NCBI GenBank assembly: GCA_949751835.1
Contig: CATKHK010000102.1
Location: 1-64,000 of the forward strand
DNA: 64,000 nt
Origin: Blepharisma japonicum
Taxonomy: Eukaryota; Ciliophora; Heterotrichea; Heterotrichida; Blepharismidae
Direction: 5' to 3'
The translations under genes were made by a program, and so were the position numbers. The notes beneath the pieces are model-generated. The model had not been told where the DNA came from, did no database searches, and saw only the letters and a program-made list of their open reading frames with translations. Position 1 is the first letter of the stretch. Every line of letters begins with the position of its first letter. Shown piece after piece: positions 1-11,900 of the stretch.

Positions 1-411
1 TTTCAGATTTTCATCTCATTAAGTGATGAATGGTGTTAAAATTGATTTTTCAACTGTTTCTTAATTTTCATTTCATCCTCTTCTACTTACTAATGTATAT
101 CTCATTATTTTAGGAGATATTTTAAGTTACATTATAAAAAACCATTATTTATTAAGCACTTTTCAACTCAAAGCTTCTTAGGCAATTTATTATAATTACC
201 ATCTTCTATACTATAAAATTTAAAATTATATAAATTTATCTTTATTTATCTATATCCTGCGAAATAAATAAATTATGTATAAATTATATAGTCTATTATT
301 AGGTTTAAAACTATGTAATCTTGCCTTTAAAATTTATCAAAACAAAATCTCACAAGAAATTAAAGGAAGCAAAGACATTTCTTTTACCCCAGAAGAGAAT
401 AATATTAAGGG
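1..411. other. AT-rich spacer downstream of the 28S gene
   Basis: This very AT-rich stretch lies beyond the 3' end of the minus-strand 28S gene. It has no credible reading frame under the UGA=Trp code and no telomeric repeat, so the window starts inside a longer molecule. It probably holds the rDNA 3' external spacer and terminator, but no terminator motif can be recognised. Confidence 0.5.
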
Positions 412-3400
412 GTGACAAATCTAAGGAAGGAGGCTGGATCTCAGTAGATCGTAAGACAAGCTTACTCTCGTACGTACAATCCCTCGTTCCATGTAAGTGG
501 TCTGCAAAAGATTTGTCCCGGTCACTATTTGGTACATTGAGCATTTCTCCTGAGCAAGGATCTCAGTTGAGAGTGGGATTATGGTTTCCATAAGTGACTG
601 GCAGTCGTTGCGCTCCAGCATTGATTCTGACTTAGAGGCGTTCAGCCATAATAAAACATATGGTAGCATCGCGACACTTCCTCGTCAGGAAATTGCATGA
701 ACCAGTGATCTGACCCAACGGTTCCTCTCTTACTGAGTTGGATTACTGTAGCGACATCAATTCATCAATAGGGTAAAACTAACCTGTCTCACGATGGTCT
801 AAACTCAGCTCACGTTCCATATTAGCGGGTGAACAATCTGACACTTGGTGAATTCTGCTTCACAATGATAGGAAGAGTCGATATCGAAGAATCAAAAAGC
901 AACGTGGCTATGAACGCTTGGCTGCCACAAGCCAGTTATCCCTGTGGTAATTTATCTGACACCTCTGGTTTAAGACTTTTAAAAAGCAAACGATCGATAG
1001 GCCACGCTTTCGCGGCTTGCATTTGTACTGAGAATCAAAATCAAGCAAGCTTTTCCCCTTTTGGTCTACAAGAGATTTCAGTTCTCTTTGAACTTGCCAT
1101 AGGGCACCTGTATTACTGTTTAATAGATGTGCCGCCCGGCTGAACTCCCTACCTGGCTCTGTCTCTCGCTTAGCAAGCAAAGCTAGAACCACGAATGGTC
1201 GCTACCTCACGAGGTAAGTAAAATGACATCAAGAGTCATGGTTTTTCAAGGTCGCAGGATTCCCACTTGTCTACACCTCCTACGCCATTTCACAAAGACA
1301 GACTAGAATCAAGCTCAACAGGGTCCTCTTTCCCCGCTGATTCTGCCAAGCCCGTTTCCTTGTCTGTGGGTTCGCTAGATAGTAGATAGGGACAGTAGGA
1401 ATCTCGGTAATTCATTCATGCACGTCAGTAATTAGATGACGAGGCATTTAGCTACCTTAAGAGAGTCATAATTACTCCCTCCATTTACCCGCGCTTGATT
1501 GAATTTCTTCACGTTGAGATTCAGAACTGGGCAGAAATCACATTGTGTCAACATCTTTTGAGGTCTTCACAATACTTTGCTTTAATTAAACAGTCAGATT
1601 CCCCTCGCTGCTCCAGTTCTGAGTTAGCCATTCGCTGTCCTGGGTTACTCTTGGCTCAACAGTCGCTAACACTGGCCAGATCGCCCCTTCCTGCGAAGCT
1701 ATGAAGAGGTCAGAAGGCCCAAGACCTGGCCCTCAGAGCCAATCTTTTCCCCAAAGTTACAGATATAATTTGTCGAATTCCCTTATCTGCATTGTTCTAC
1801 GTACTAGAGGCTGCTAACCTTGGAGACCTGATGCGGTTATGGGTAGGCTAGGCTAGCGGTAAGGTTTCCCTCAAATTTTCAAGGGCTGAAGGAGGTGCAC
1901 CGGACAGTACAAAGGATGTGCTGCTCTTCCAAACCGATAGCCCTCTCTCGTCGCAAAGACCTCCAGGGGAGCGATTTGTTAAGAAGAAAAGAGAACTCTC
2001 CATAGGACCTCGCCCCGGTGTCTTTGAGTTCAGTTGTGTTGCCACTCAATACCCACCGCCTACTTGTAGAATTTTAGCTACATTCCCTTTCGGCATGAAC
2101 GATGTCTTCGCGAGATTACCCCTAGCCTCAGGACCGAATCACTCATGATCAATTGCTGTTCTCATGAAACCCTTCTCCACTTCAGACTTCAAAGCTCTCT
2201 TTTGAATAGTTGCTACTACCATCAAAATCTGCACTAGAGGTAGCTTCAACCCTGCCCACACAGAGCCTTCTCCGCTGCCTCCGCGCCCTCCTACCTGTCC
2301 AACAGTCATCAAGCTGGACAGCAGGGTATCGGCTGACTGCTTAGCGACATCCATTTTCAGGGCTAGTTCATTCGGCTGGTGAACTGCTACACACTTCTTA
2401 GCGGATTCGGACTTCCATGGCCACCGTCCTACTATCTAAATAAACGAACACCTTTTCACTTCATTAGCTGCCAATTGGTTATCTCAGCCCTGCCTTAGGT
2501 TGAACCCTCGTCGCCAGTTCTGCTTACTAAAAATGACCAACATGGAACACGCATTCGGCACAGAATTCAATGAAGACTCTGCGTTCTTACCAATCTAAAG
2601 TTTGAGAATAGGTGAAAGTTGTTACAACTCCCGAACCTCTAATTATTTGCTTTACCCGATAAAATTGCACTGTTCCAGCTATCCTGAGGGAAATTTCGGA
2701 GGGAACCAGCTACTAGATGGCTCGATTAGTCTTTCGCCCCTATACTCAGGTTAGAAGAATGATTTGCACGTCAGAATCTCTACAAGCCTCCACCAGAGTT
2801 TCCCCTGGCTTCGCCTTTCCCAACATAGTTCACCATCTTTCGGGTCCCAACATATGTGCTGAGCTCGCTAACGCGGCCCTTGTTGCTAGTTTGACAAGGC
2901 TCACTTTCGTTGCACAATGTGTCTTAAACCCTACTACTTGCTCGCATTTTATACTCCTTGATCAGTGTTTCAAGACGGGTCAGTGAACACCGCGACTCCG
3001 CCTAAATCTATTGTGCTGGTTCTGTAGGCTAGCAGCTTTCAGACACAGCACGAGAATGCAGATGGAATTGTGCTGTCAGCTGCTTCAACGACATGTCGTT
3101 AGTTGTAATGCAGCGCTGCAGAGCCCGCTGCTTCCTCCTCAGCGATTTCAAGTATTTTAACCTTTTTTCAAAGTTCTTTTCATCTTTCCTTCACAGTACT
3201 TGTTCGCTATCGGTCTCTTGTAAGTATTTAGCCTTAGAAGAAGTCTACCTTCCGCTTTGGGCAGCAATCCCAAGCTACCCGACTTGTGGAGCACGACCTC
3301 TCACTTGGGAACAAGTGGCACGGGACTATCACCCTCTACGGTCCAGCGTTCCAACTGAGTTGCACCTACTCCGCTGTGTAAGGTCTATATCTCAACAGTA

Positions 3401-3532
3401 CAACTCGCAGAAGCGATTTCCAGTCTGAGCTGATGCCGGTTCACTTGCCGTTACTAGGGCAATCCTTGTTAGTTTCTTTTCCTCAGCTTAGTATCTTGCT
3501 TGACTTCAGGTACTCTTTGATCCCAGATCCAA
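412..3532 (-). rRNA. 28S (LSU) ribosomal RNA gene, possibly a decayed copy
   Basis: The reverse complement reads as a colinear eukaryotic LSU rRNA. The 5' end pairs with 5.8S, and the ..GAGGAAAAGAAACTAACAAG.. motif lies near 3450-3490. The universal CTTAAGGTAGC..AAATGCC block is near 1445-1460, the sarcin-ricin region near 718-740, CTGAACGCCTCTAAGTCAG near 628-650, and the ACGATCTACTGAGAT 3' end near 430-460. At about 3.1 kb the length is normal. In the sarcin-ricin loop the sequence is AGTAAGAGAGGA where AGTACGAGAGGA is expected, which changes the C of the pair closing the GAGA tetraloop. Several other deviations from conserved blocks are C-to-T or G-to-A. Ends were placed by similarity and may be off by about 15 nt. 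Identity as LSU rRNA is certain; whether it is functional is doubtful. Confidence 0.9.
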
Positions 3533-3587
3533 CCTGTCAGATCCTGGATAGGAGAACTTGGCGAGAGCACTGCACTTGCAGCTGGTA
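3533..3587 (-). other. ITS2, about 55 nt
   Basis: This is the interval between the 3' end of 5.8S and the 5' end of 28S on the minus strand. Part of it may still be rRNA, because the 5.8S/28S boundary helix is hard to place by eye. Even so, it is far shorter than the 150-250 nt ITS2 of most eukaryotes. Confidence 0.55.
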
Positions 3588-3738
3588 GCAAAGGAGGCAC
3601 TGAAGCAAACATGCCCAGAGGGTGCCGGCTGCGTTCAAAAATCTACTGACTCATGGTGTTGTACAATTCGCAGTGCTTTTCGCAGTTGGCTGCGTTCTTC
3701 ATCGCTACAAGAACCGAGATATCCATCGCTGAGGTTTT
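3588..3738 (-). rRNA. 5.8S ribosomal RNA
   Basis: The reverse complement shows the conserved 5.8S core in order: CTCAGCGATGGATATCTCGG at the 5' end, GATGAAGAACGCAGC, GCGAATTG and TTTTTGAACGCAGCCGGCAC. At about 150 nt the length is usual. It lies between 18S and 28S in standard eukaryotic order. The 5' end (AAACCTCAGCG) is clear; the 3' end is estimated from where similarity to other 5.8S stops. Confidence 0.9.
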
Positions 3739-3772
3739 AAAATAAAAAGTGTGCTAGGTAAATAATGTGTGT
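3739..3772 (-). other. ITS1, about 34 nt
   Basis: Only about 34 AT-rich nucleotides separate the conserved 18S 3' end (GGATGGATCATTA) from the 5.8S 5' end. This is an exceptionally short ITS1. A processing signal cannot be recognised. Confidence 0.65.
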
Positions 3773-4360
3773 TAATGATCCATCCGCAGGTTCACCTACA
3801 GATACCTTGTTACGACTTCTCCTTCCTCTAAGTGATAAGGTTTACTCAACTTCCCACGCACGAGGTGTGCAGTCCGGAGGATTCACCTCATCACTCGAAA
3901 TCGGTAGGAACGACAGGCGGTGTGTGCAAAGGGCAGGGACATAGTCGATGCAAGTTGATGACTTGCGTTTACTAGGAACTCCTCGTTGATGACCAATAGT
4001 TCCAAGAGTCAATCCCCATCACGGAGCAGTTTGAAGGCTATCGGGGCATTTCTGCTGAGGAGGGCTTACTGCCTGCATCAGTGTAGCGCGCGTGGCCCAG
4101 CATCAGACCTGTTATTGCCTTAAACTTCCTTGGAGTAGCCCTCAAGTCCCTCTAAGAAGTCCGACTTTGACAAGAGACGACTAGTTAGCAGGTTAAGGTC
4201 TCGTTCGTTATCGGAATTAACCAGACAAATCACTCCACCAACTAACAACGATCATGCACCACCACCTATAGAATCAAGAAAGAGTTATCAATCTGTCAAT
4301 CCTTCCCATGTCTGGACCTGGTAAGTTTCCCCGTATTGAGTGAAAATAAGCCTCAGGCTA

Positions 4361-4402
<42 letters not shown>

Positions 4403-4545
4403 TCTTGCGACCATACTCCCCCAGAACACAAAGACTTTGATTTCTCGGAAGATGCTGAAGGAGTACTTTTAATGGCACCTCCAATCTCTAGTCGGCATAG
4501 TTTATTGTTAAGACTACGACGTTATCTGATCGAGTTTGATCCCTT

Positions 4546-4579
<34 letters not shown>

Positions 4580-5480
4580 TAAATGCTTTCTTATAAGTTT
4601 GTCTTTAATAAATCATCGAATTTCACCTCTGACAATTAAATACAAATGCCCCAACTATCCATATTAATCATTACTAAGCGCCATAACACCAATAAATGGA
4701 ACCCAGTACTCTTCTATTATTCCATGCTGGACGATTCAGGCCCAAGCCTGCCTGAAACACTCTCATTTGCTCAAGGTAATGTACCTGATCACGACAGCGA
4801 CAAGTTAATGCCGGAGCCGTTGCTCAGATGGATGCGAGGAAGGTCACAAAACCGAGGCCCAGAAACCCGCCTCGCAGAACTTCAACTAAGAGCTTTTTAA
4901 CTGCAACAACTTTAATATACGCTACTGGAGCTGAAATTACCGTGGCTGCTGGTACCAGACTTGTCCTTCAGTGGGTCCTCGAAAAGGCTTTTACGCTTAA
5001 CTCATTCCAATCGCAAGACAAAGTCCAGTGTTGTTATTTCTTGCTACTACCTCCCTTAGTTAGGATTGGGTAATTTGCACGCCTGCTGCCTTCCTTATGT
5101 GGTAGCCATTTCTTAGGCTCCCTTCCCGATATCGAATCCTAATTCCCCGTCACCCGTCACCGCCATGGTAGTCCAATACACTACCATCGAAAGCTGATAG
5201 GGCAGAAACTTGAATGCTTCACTACGTCGAGTTCGCTAAGTTAAAATGATCCTCCACAGGGTCGCCCCCGTTGGGTTTTATCTAATAAATACTACGCGCA
5301 GCGTAACCAGCATGTATTAGATCTAGAATTACTACGGTTATTCGTATAAACATCTAGCAAATAAACTATAACTTTTTTAATGAACCATTCGCAGTCTCGC
5401 CGTATAATTGCTTATACTTAGACATGCATGGCTTAACCTTTGAGACATGCATATGACTACTGGCAGGATCAAGCAGATTA
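3773..5480 (-). rRNA. 18S (SSU) ribosomal RNA gene, probably a decayed copy
   Basis: The reverse complement begins CTGCTTGATCCTGCCAGTAG and ends ACCTGCGGATGGATCATTA, with all the familiar SSU blocks between (for example AAACTTAAAGGAATTGACGG near 4378-4397). At about 1.7 kb the length is normal. Many invariant positions differ. The 530 loop reads GTACCAGCAGCCACGGTAAT where GTGCCAGCAGCCGCGGTAAT is expected. The decoding-site block reads ACACCGCCTGTC instead of ACACCGCCCGTC. The region usually GCGGCTTAATTTGACTCAAC reads GAGGCTTATTTTCACTCAAT. AGATACCGTCG reads AGATAACGTCG. These are hard to reconcile with a working small subunit, so this is likely an rRNA pseudogene or a strongly divergent paralogue. 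Indels are few. Confidence 0.88.
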
Positions 5481-5484
5481 ATAA

Positions 5485-5655
5485 AGCCTCAGAAATTAAC
5501 AGAAATCAGCAAAACCCATTGACAGATGAAATTTGCAAAAGTGTACTTGCAATGGCAACTCAGAGAGAATAAGCAGAATCAAATGCTTGAAAATCAGTAT
5601 GAATGGATGTGTTGTTGGAGATGATCACAAGTCTACTTGTGAAAATGGAGTCAAT
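5485..5655. repeat. Direct repeat, copy 1, upstream of the 18S
   Basis: Copy 1 begins GCCTCAGAAATTAACAGAAA and includes a TTGCAA..GTGnACTTGCAA hairpin-like core and CTTGAAAATCAG..GAATGGATGTGTTGTT. Copy 2 starts 186 nt further on at 5672 and is clearly related but diverged. The pair lies at the upstream side of the 18S, where 5' external spacer and promoter or enhancer repeats of rDNA normally sit. Confidence 0.75.
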
Positions 5656-5670
5656 TAATGTATTGTATGG

Positions 5671-5830
5671 AGCCTCAGAAATTAACAGAAAGCAGCAAAA
5701 TTAGGGGATTTGCAAGAGTGCACTTGCAACTCTAGCTCAAAGCAGGCAAGGAGAAACAAATCCTTGAAAATCAGCAAGAATGGATGTGTTGTTAATGATG
5801 ATTTCTTGTGATGCTTCATTAAAATGGAAT
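5671..5830. repeat. Direct repeat, copy 2, upstream of the 18S
   Basis: Second copy of the roughly 186-nt unit. It shares the 5' block GCCTCAGAAATTAACAGAAA, the TTGCAAGAGTGCACTTGCAA palindrome-like core, and the CTTGAAAATCAGCAAGAATG segment with copy 1. A role in rDNA transcription is an inference from position only. Confidence 0.75.
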
Positions 5831-7035
5831 CGATATAATTTTCTAATCAGTTAGACAAATTTTCTATACTATATATAAAATAAAGCCAATTCTAGTTTAT
5901 TTTAGTTCTCATATTTTGCAAATAAAGATGCAACGAATTACAAATCAACAAAAGATGTTTTTGAGACAAGAGTTTCTTATATTTCTCAACACGCTTGCTA
6001 TGAGTTGGAGATTATATGAAAAATACCCTCTACTACAAAAATATAATAATTTTGTTCAGCATCTTGATGATATTAAGAGATTTGTTAATTGCAGCAAAAA
6101 CAAAGCCAAGTTGCTTAAGAGATTAAAATTTGATATCAAATAAATTTTATAATAATCATTTTAAATATTTTAAAAATTTATTAGTCTGATATATCTCTTA
6201 ATATAATTTTCTAGATAAGCAATAAAATGTATGTTTATATGATAAGGAAGTGATATTGAATTATGTACAAATATAATGCTTACTTTTCATTAAAATCATT
6301 GATAAAACTGAATATAAAAATCATTATGACGTACTTATTACTGATGATTTTGAGCCCCAAGAAGCGAAAATTAATAGCATTTCATCTATTCCATTAGAAA
6401 AGAAAGTTTATGCTGAAACTTTTAGTAACCTTTACTTCTTTAAATATCGTTCACATAGTCAATTAAGATTAGATTTTTCTAAAATACTGTAAAATTTTAA
6501 TAAAGAGGACTAGATATTTAGACAAAGTGACTAAAATTAAGGATATTCATAAAGAAATTCTTAATAAGCAATAAACAGAAGAGATAAATGATGGACTCTT
6601 CCCCCTTTCACACGGTAAAAAGACTTTAGATGATATTTACATTTTAGTATATACTGCTGAAATAAATATGAATATTTTAAAAGTATATTCAAAGAAAATA
6701 TAGATATTGTCAGAAGAAAGAGGCACAGACAGGATTTATCCTGATCAATATGATACAGTTAGCTACTCAATAAAAAAAAATTCAGGCACAGAGCACATGG
6801 TAATTACTCCTTATTATAAATGGATAAAATGATTATACAGAATCCAGATTAGTTTGAAAAACTAAAAATTTAATAATTCCTTTTTTATGAGAAATACCTA
6901 AGACATTAGATTTAGCACATGTGAAGGTTACCTTATTATTCTCCAGTAAAATATATATTTATAGAATTTTTCTGTCTTTCAATGTCTCAGGTAAATTTTT
7001 CTTAAACCAAAAGATAGGTACATAAATAAAGAATT
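5831..7035. other. Decayed or non-coding stretch between rDNA and the first kelch fragment
   Basis: AT-rich sequence with scattered short frames. One 75-residue plus-strand frame (5916-6143) and a stretch near 6305-6490 have protein-like composition. None matches a family I recognise, and the second is cut by stops. It may hold the ruined 5' half of the kelch gene whose 3' end follows. No intact gene can be supported. Confidence 0.45.
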
Positions 7036-7572
7036 ATCTATTTCAACAACAGCGTCTATTGCTTTGGAGGAGATTATAAAAAGACTCTAAATCTATCTAA
7101 AAGATTTGATTTGGATCAAAATCGATGAATTCAATTAACTCCATTGCCAAAAGCTGATGTGTATTGCAATCTAATAATATTTAATGGAAATATTTTGATT
7201 TCCCCATGGGAAAACAGAAATCTTTTGTTATATTCAATTGATACTGAATCTTTCTCGACAATTCCTTATGAGTTTGGTGTAAATACAGTAAAGACCCTGA
7301 TAAATGCAGAGAGACTGTATTTGATTGAATGTGATGATTCGATCTTTAAAGAAGAAAGAAAAATATGGATCTATGAAAGCGATATTGGAAGTTACAAGAA
7401 TTGGAGACAAATATCAGAATCAATAAACCAAAGATATGGTCCTTCGCAAGTGTATTGCTCATATAATAAAGGAGGAATATACATGAGTTGCTTTGTGTAT
7501 GAGTTTGGAAGAGATTACGAATACTTTTACAAGTTTGATTCGAATAACAAATTATTTGGCGAGCTAAGTTAA
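7036..7572 (+). pseudogene. Kelch-type gene fragment, 5' truncated
   Basis: In one frame (UGA=Trp) this reads YFNNSVYCFGGDY, then a kelch blade with a TGA-coded Trp in DQNRWIQLTPLP, then FNGNILIS..ENRNLLLYS, and ends with a natural stop. The frame aligns over its whole length with the last third of the intact kelch gene at 17518-19311 (YFNNSVYCFGG, FNGNILISG, ERLYLI, IYESEI). The first two thirds, with the zinc-binding and coiled-coil parts, are missing or unrecognisable upstream. It is best read as a decayed paralogue, although the 3' part is still open and could be transcribed. Confidence 0.7.
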
Positions 7573-7904
7573 AATTATATTTATTAATAAAAAGTGCTTT
7601 CAATATTTCTATTATTCGTCCGTTCTTTATCATAGGGTTAAAAGCCATTACCAATGTAATATTTAGTAAAACTATATTAGATGAATATTAAAATATGTAG
7701 AATTGTAAAATATGAGCCCTTAAATAAATACCAATATGATTATTTCTACTTTCTAGTCTTTTTTTGTTGTTGCAATAGGTCATTCCTTTTCAAATATATA
7801 TATTTCAATTTTACAATTCAAATTTACAACTTTAAAATGAATCTTGCAAGTGCAAACAACTTTAATTAAAATAAAACTCTCATAGACACATAGATTGTTC
7901 TTTA

Positions 7905-8790
7905 CAAGAAGGGTTATACAATGTCATTAAATTATCAAGAATTTCGGATTCAATAACTCAAGTAGCAGTCAATGCAACTTTTATATTAAATCGGTTAGAA
8001 TATAATTTCAAAATTTAGACTTTAGAAATATTAATATTTCGGAGGAGATCTATCAGAAAGCTCATTTTTAATACCAATTTTGAAGGCAGCAACCTTTCTG
8101 GCGTAAACTTTAGTCAAGCAAAATTATACAATTGCAATTTCAGATATTTTAATTTTACAGGTGCTTTATTAGGCAACTTTAAATTGTTTGAAAAAGATGT
8201 TACTCCATTTACAAAAGTCCAAATTTTAAAAAATGACGAAATTTTGCTTGCATGCTGCACCATTTCAAAATTGTGGGATTTAAAGAAAATTACTTGCTTG
8301 TCACATTTAGTAGCATATTTGTCGAAGCAGAATTTTTCCCATACGGGACTTTTATTGCATTTGTTGCTTGAATCTAAATTATGTATAATAGTAAAATCAA
8401 AAAGAAACTAACGGTAAGGTATACTCTGGATTGCTTATTCCATGCGGAAAATATATAGTATTCAGAGAATGAAATTATTTACAACTATATTATTTGGAAA
8501 CTTTTACCAGGTTTAAACCATGAAAATTGGACTATTCTCCAAATAATTAGTTTTAATAGACATGGGGATTTTATCTTGGTTGAGTCAAGAAGTTTAAGCA
8601 TAAAGCAGCTATTATTGCAAATGAAACAACTAATGATTTTTATACACTTCCAAATGGCAAAATACAAAGTAAATTATTTTTCACTCCTAATTACAAATAT
8701 TATGTTGATATGATGGGAATATTTCTATCCTCGATTTCGAAACAAAGGAACTGATATTTAAATTAAAAAGTGTGCATTTGGACAAGCTTT
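7905..8790 (+). pseudogene. Pentapeptide-repeat / WD40-like gene, decayed
   Basis: Near 8065-8170 the plus strand encodes a pentapeptide-repeat run (TNFEGSNLSGVNFSQAKLYN, then CNFRYFNFTGALL). It is followed by a segment typical of a WD blade (ILLACCTISKLWDLKKITCL) and by further WD-like pieces (FNRHGDFILVESRSLSIKQL) near 8550-8610. The pieces are in different frames and separated by stop codons, so no continuous product can be read. A pentapeptide stretch followed by a WD-type propeller would be the likely ancestral layout. The limits are approximate. Confidence 0.55.
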
Positions 8791-8904
8791 AACAATTTCT
8801 TGATTACCTACAATCAAAAGTGATAAAAGTAATTTATCAAAAAAGATGATGAAATTACTGATAAAAAGGATTAAAAACTAATGAAATTAGAAATTGATAT
8901 TCTC

Positions 8905-11900
8905 TTAATATCGAAGAGCATAGCCAAAAATAATTACTCCTCTTCCGTGAGCATAATATTGGCAATCCCACAACATGCTTTCTGAAACATTCTTGTAGAA
9001 AGGCAGCTCAATGAGGAATGGATATTGTGAAGAGGAAAATTGAACATCAATCTCATCCGTAGTATTAAAAATATAATCTTCGTATGTACCTGAATGTCAA
9101 AACCTGAATAAAGCCATGCCAGAAAATAGATCACTTGCATACCCTAAGTAGAAATTGGCTCTCATGTTCATAATACTATTACCATTATAGTCAAGTATAC
9201 TTAAATAAGTAAGGACTCTTTTCTTTGTGTATTCCTTAATTGTATTTTGCATTTCTGCTTTGAAGTTTCTGTCTTTATAAATCATGGTATTATCAGTATT
9301 CTGCTTTCCGCTGAGCGAAGATTGGACTACTAAGTCTTCATAGGTAGCTTTAACTGCTCAAGTCAGAAAAAAGCTATAATGTACAGAACGGATTCTTCAT
9401 AGCTCAAATCTGTAAAGCTATTATTGTTTCCATATTTTAAGTAACTCTCACCTATCATGACTACTGTGTTCATATTATTTTGGTTTGGATAGAGAGTGCT
9501 GAAGGTAGTTAAAATGCAGAGGCCATGTTATTATCCCATCATACACACTAAAGCTCATTAAATCAGTTTGTCTTGTCATAGAGGAAACAGTTTCTAGAAT
9601 AGTTTGCAGTAGTGTTGTTGCCATGCTGCTTTGGCTCTGAACATAAGATTTCAAATCACCCCACATTTTTTCAAACAAACAACTATCAATAGTAGCGCTT
9701 AAGCAGAACAAAATGATAGAAGAAGGAATATTATCTGGATCAAGGGTCATTGATAAGTAAGAATCCATCAATGAAATAGTATCTAGACGCCTTGTAGGAG
9801 AGTATTTACTCATAGAAACCATATTAGAATAGTAGAAGCTACAATCATTAAGCGAATCACAAGCATATGCTCTAGCGGCAATATTACCTTGAGATAATTT
9901 AGCCGAAATTTGATTTTTTCAGTGGTGGGCCCTAGACTGTACATTGTGTCACCTGTGCCAGCCAGATAATAGTGGTATATATAATGAAGTGGATAGTCTT
10001 CATCATCATTATCAGTACATTCATTTATTGAAATTATAAATGTATCAATCAAGGCTATTCTGCTGCTTGGAGATATTGAAGGATCGTTTATGCAGGATGC
10101 ACCTCTGCTAGCTAAGACTGATCAGTCCGCACTTAAGCTCATATTGTTAGTATCTGTAACTTTCAAAGTGAATGTATATTTAACTCTGACCATTAGTCCT
10201 TTAGGAATTAAAAGATATGGAAGATTATTTGGGGATATATCAATAATTGGGCTAGATTTCATCTTCCATAAAAAAAACTTCACTGCTTGCATAAACAATT
10301 GCTGAGTATTATTTTTCTCGCTACTTCTAGCTTTTGTAGTAATAGCTGGGATTTCAATTGAAATATCTGTTGCATCATTTATAACTGTGAGAGTTATGGT
10401 TAGGCTTGAAGATCTAACATCGTTTGATATTGTGCAAGCTATATCCCACTCAATATCCTTTGCAATCCTTGCAGAAGGAATAGTGAGCTCACTCTTTGTT
10501 TCGCTGCTTAGCAAGACTGATCTATCTGCGCCAATATATGCTGCTCCATCTTCGCTATTAGCGCATATCCGAACATAACTAAGAGGTGTTGCAGAATCAA
10601 CTGGAATCTTTAGAGTTATTAGCATTGACGGTATAGTCCTTTGATTTAGAAATCTGTCCACCACCTTTTGAGAGCTCAATGTATAAAGGTGATGCTGTAA
10701 CTTTAATCGACACTGTAGCTCTCCCAGTGACTGTTGTTCCACCATTGCCTTGAGAAATAGCTTTTCTCAAAGATGGTAGGCTTCTCTTATTTTGAGCTCT
10801 TACCATCAAAAAAAATCATAGATTCTTTATAACAAATATTGGTCTCCTTGTGTGTATAGACTTAAGCAAATGTTAATAGCAAGATATATTGGATAAAAAT
10901 ATTAATTAAAAAGATTAATTCAGCAGAAATATTTATTATTTCCTATTCCATTCCAAGAATGAGGTAACATGAGGAGATTCTTAAAATAGAACCTCCAATA
11001 GCTAATTAATTAAGTTTTGAGAGACATTAAATTCATAATATTAAGTTTTTAAAATGCTAAAGAGCCTGGGAGTTTACAAGTGACGGTAAGTGATATTATT
11101 GCAAAAAATAGACAGACCTTCAATACTGTCCACCGATGTATCTCACCAGAAGAGTTTTCCTTGCTGCTGCCCATGCTTCAGCCAAGGCTCTCTTCCTTGA
11201 ACCGCTGAGTAATAAACTATAAGCCTCTAGAAGCAGTTACCGTAAAAGAATAAGTTCCACCTGGAGTAAACATATTCTTAGAAATTGACAATTTTTGTGT
11301 TGTAGCACTTTTAGCAAGCGCATTGCTTTGCTATTATCGGGGGTTGAAACATAAGACTATTTTCAATAGATTTCACTATGTTAATCCTCCACAAACAGAA
11401 TTCACTTTAGCTTTAATATCTTTGCTATCAGAAGCTTTCATTGATATTGAGTTGCCTGAGTCGAATGAAACGGACAATGATTGCTGAGGAGAAATGATTG
11501 TGATTACCGATGCTGAACTTGACTTATCACTCAGAGTATTCCAGACTTCTACAGTTACTGTTAAATTTGTGCGAGAAGATATTGAGTTTAGCTCGCTCCT
11601 ATCAATTGAAAGAGTTGATCATGATTTTGGTCAAGATTCAATATAATTAGTCAAGCTTGAATGAGCAGGAGATATTGTAGCATTCCAGATGTAGGTAAGA
11701 TTGCATCCAAATAATCCTGAAGACTTATCAGCTGAATAAAAAAGTGATTAAGAGCCACATCCAAGGGAAAAAGATTCTGGGCCTGATAGCGTAGCTGTTG
11801 GGCTTATGCTGGATCCCGTAGTTGCTTGAGCACTTAATGGTTGATAGTTGACTGTACATATGTCTTTGGTATCCTTAAGAATATCTGTGCCATCCAAATT

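Noticed and set aside
1-120. A telomere or chromosome end at the left edge
   Set aside because: No tandem CCCTAA-like repeat is present; the window simply starts inside a molecule.
321-5073. Many open frames of 60-111 codons on both strands in the first 5 kb
   Set aside because: They lie inside the rRNA genes and have no protein-like pattern; they are by-products of the rRNA sequence.
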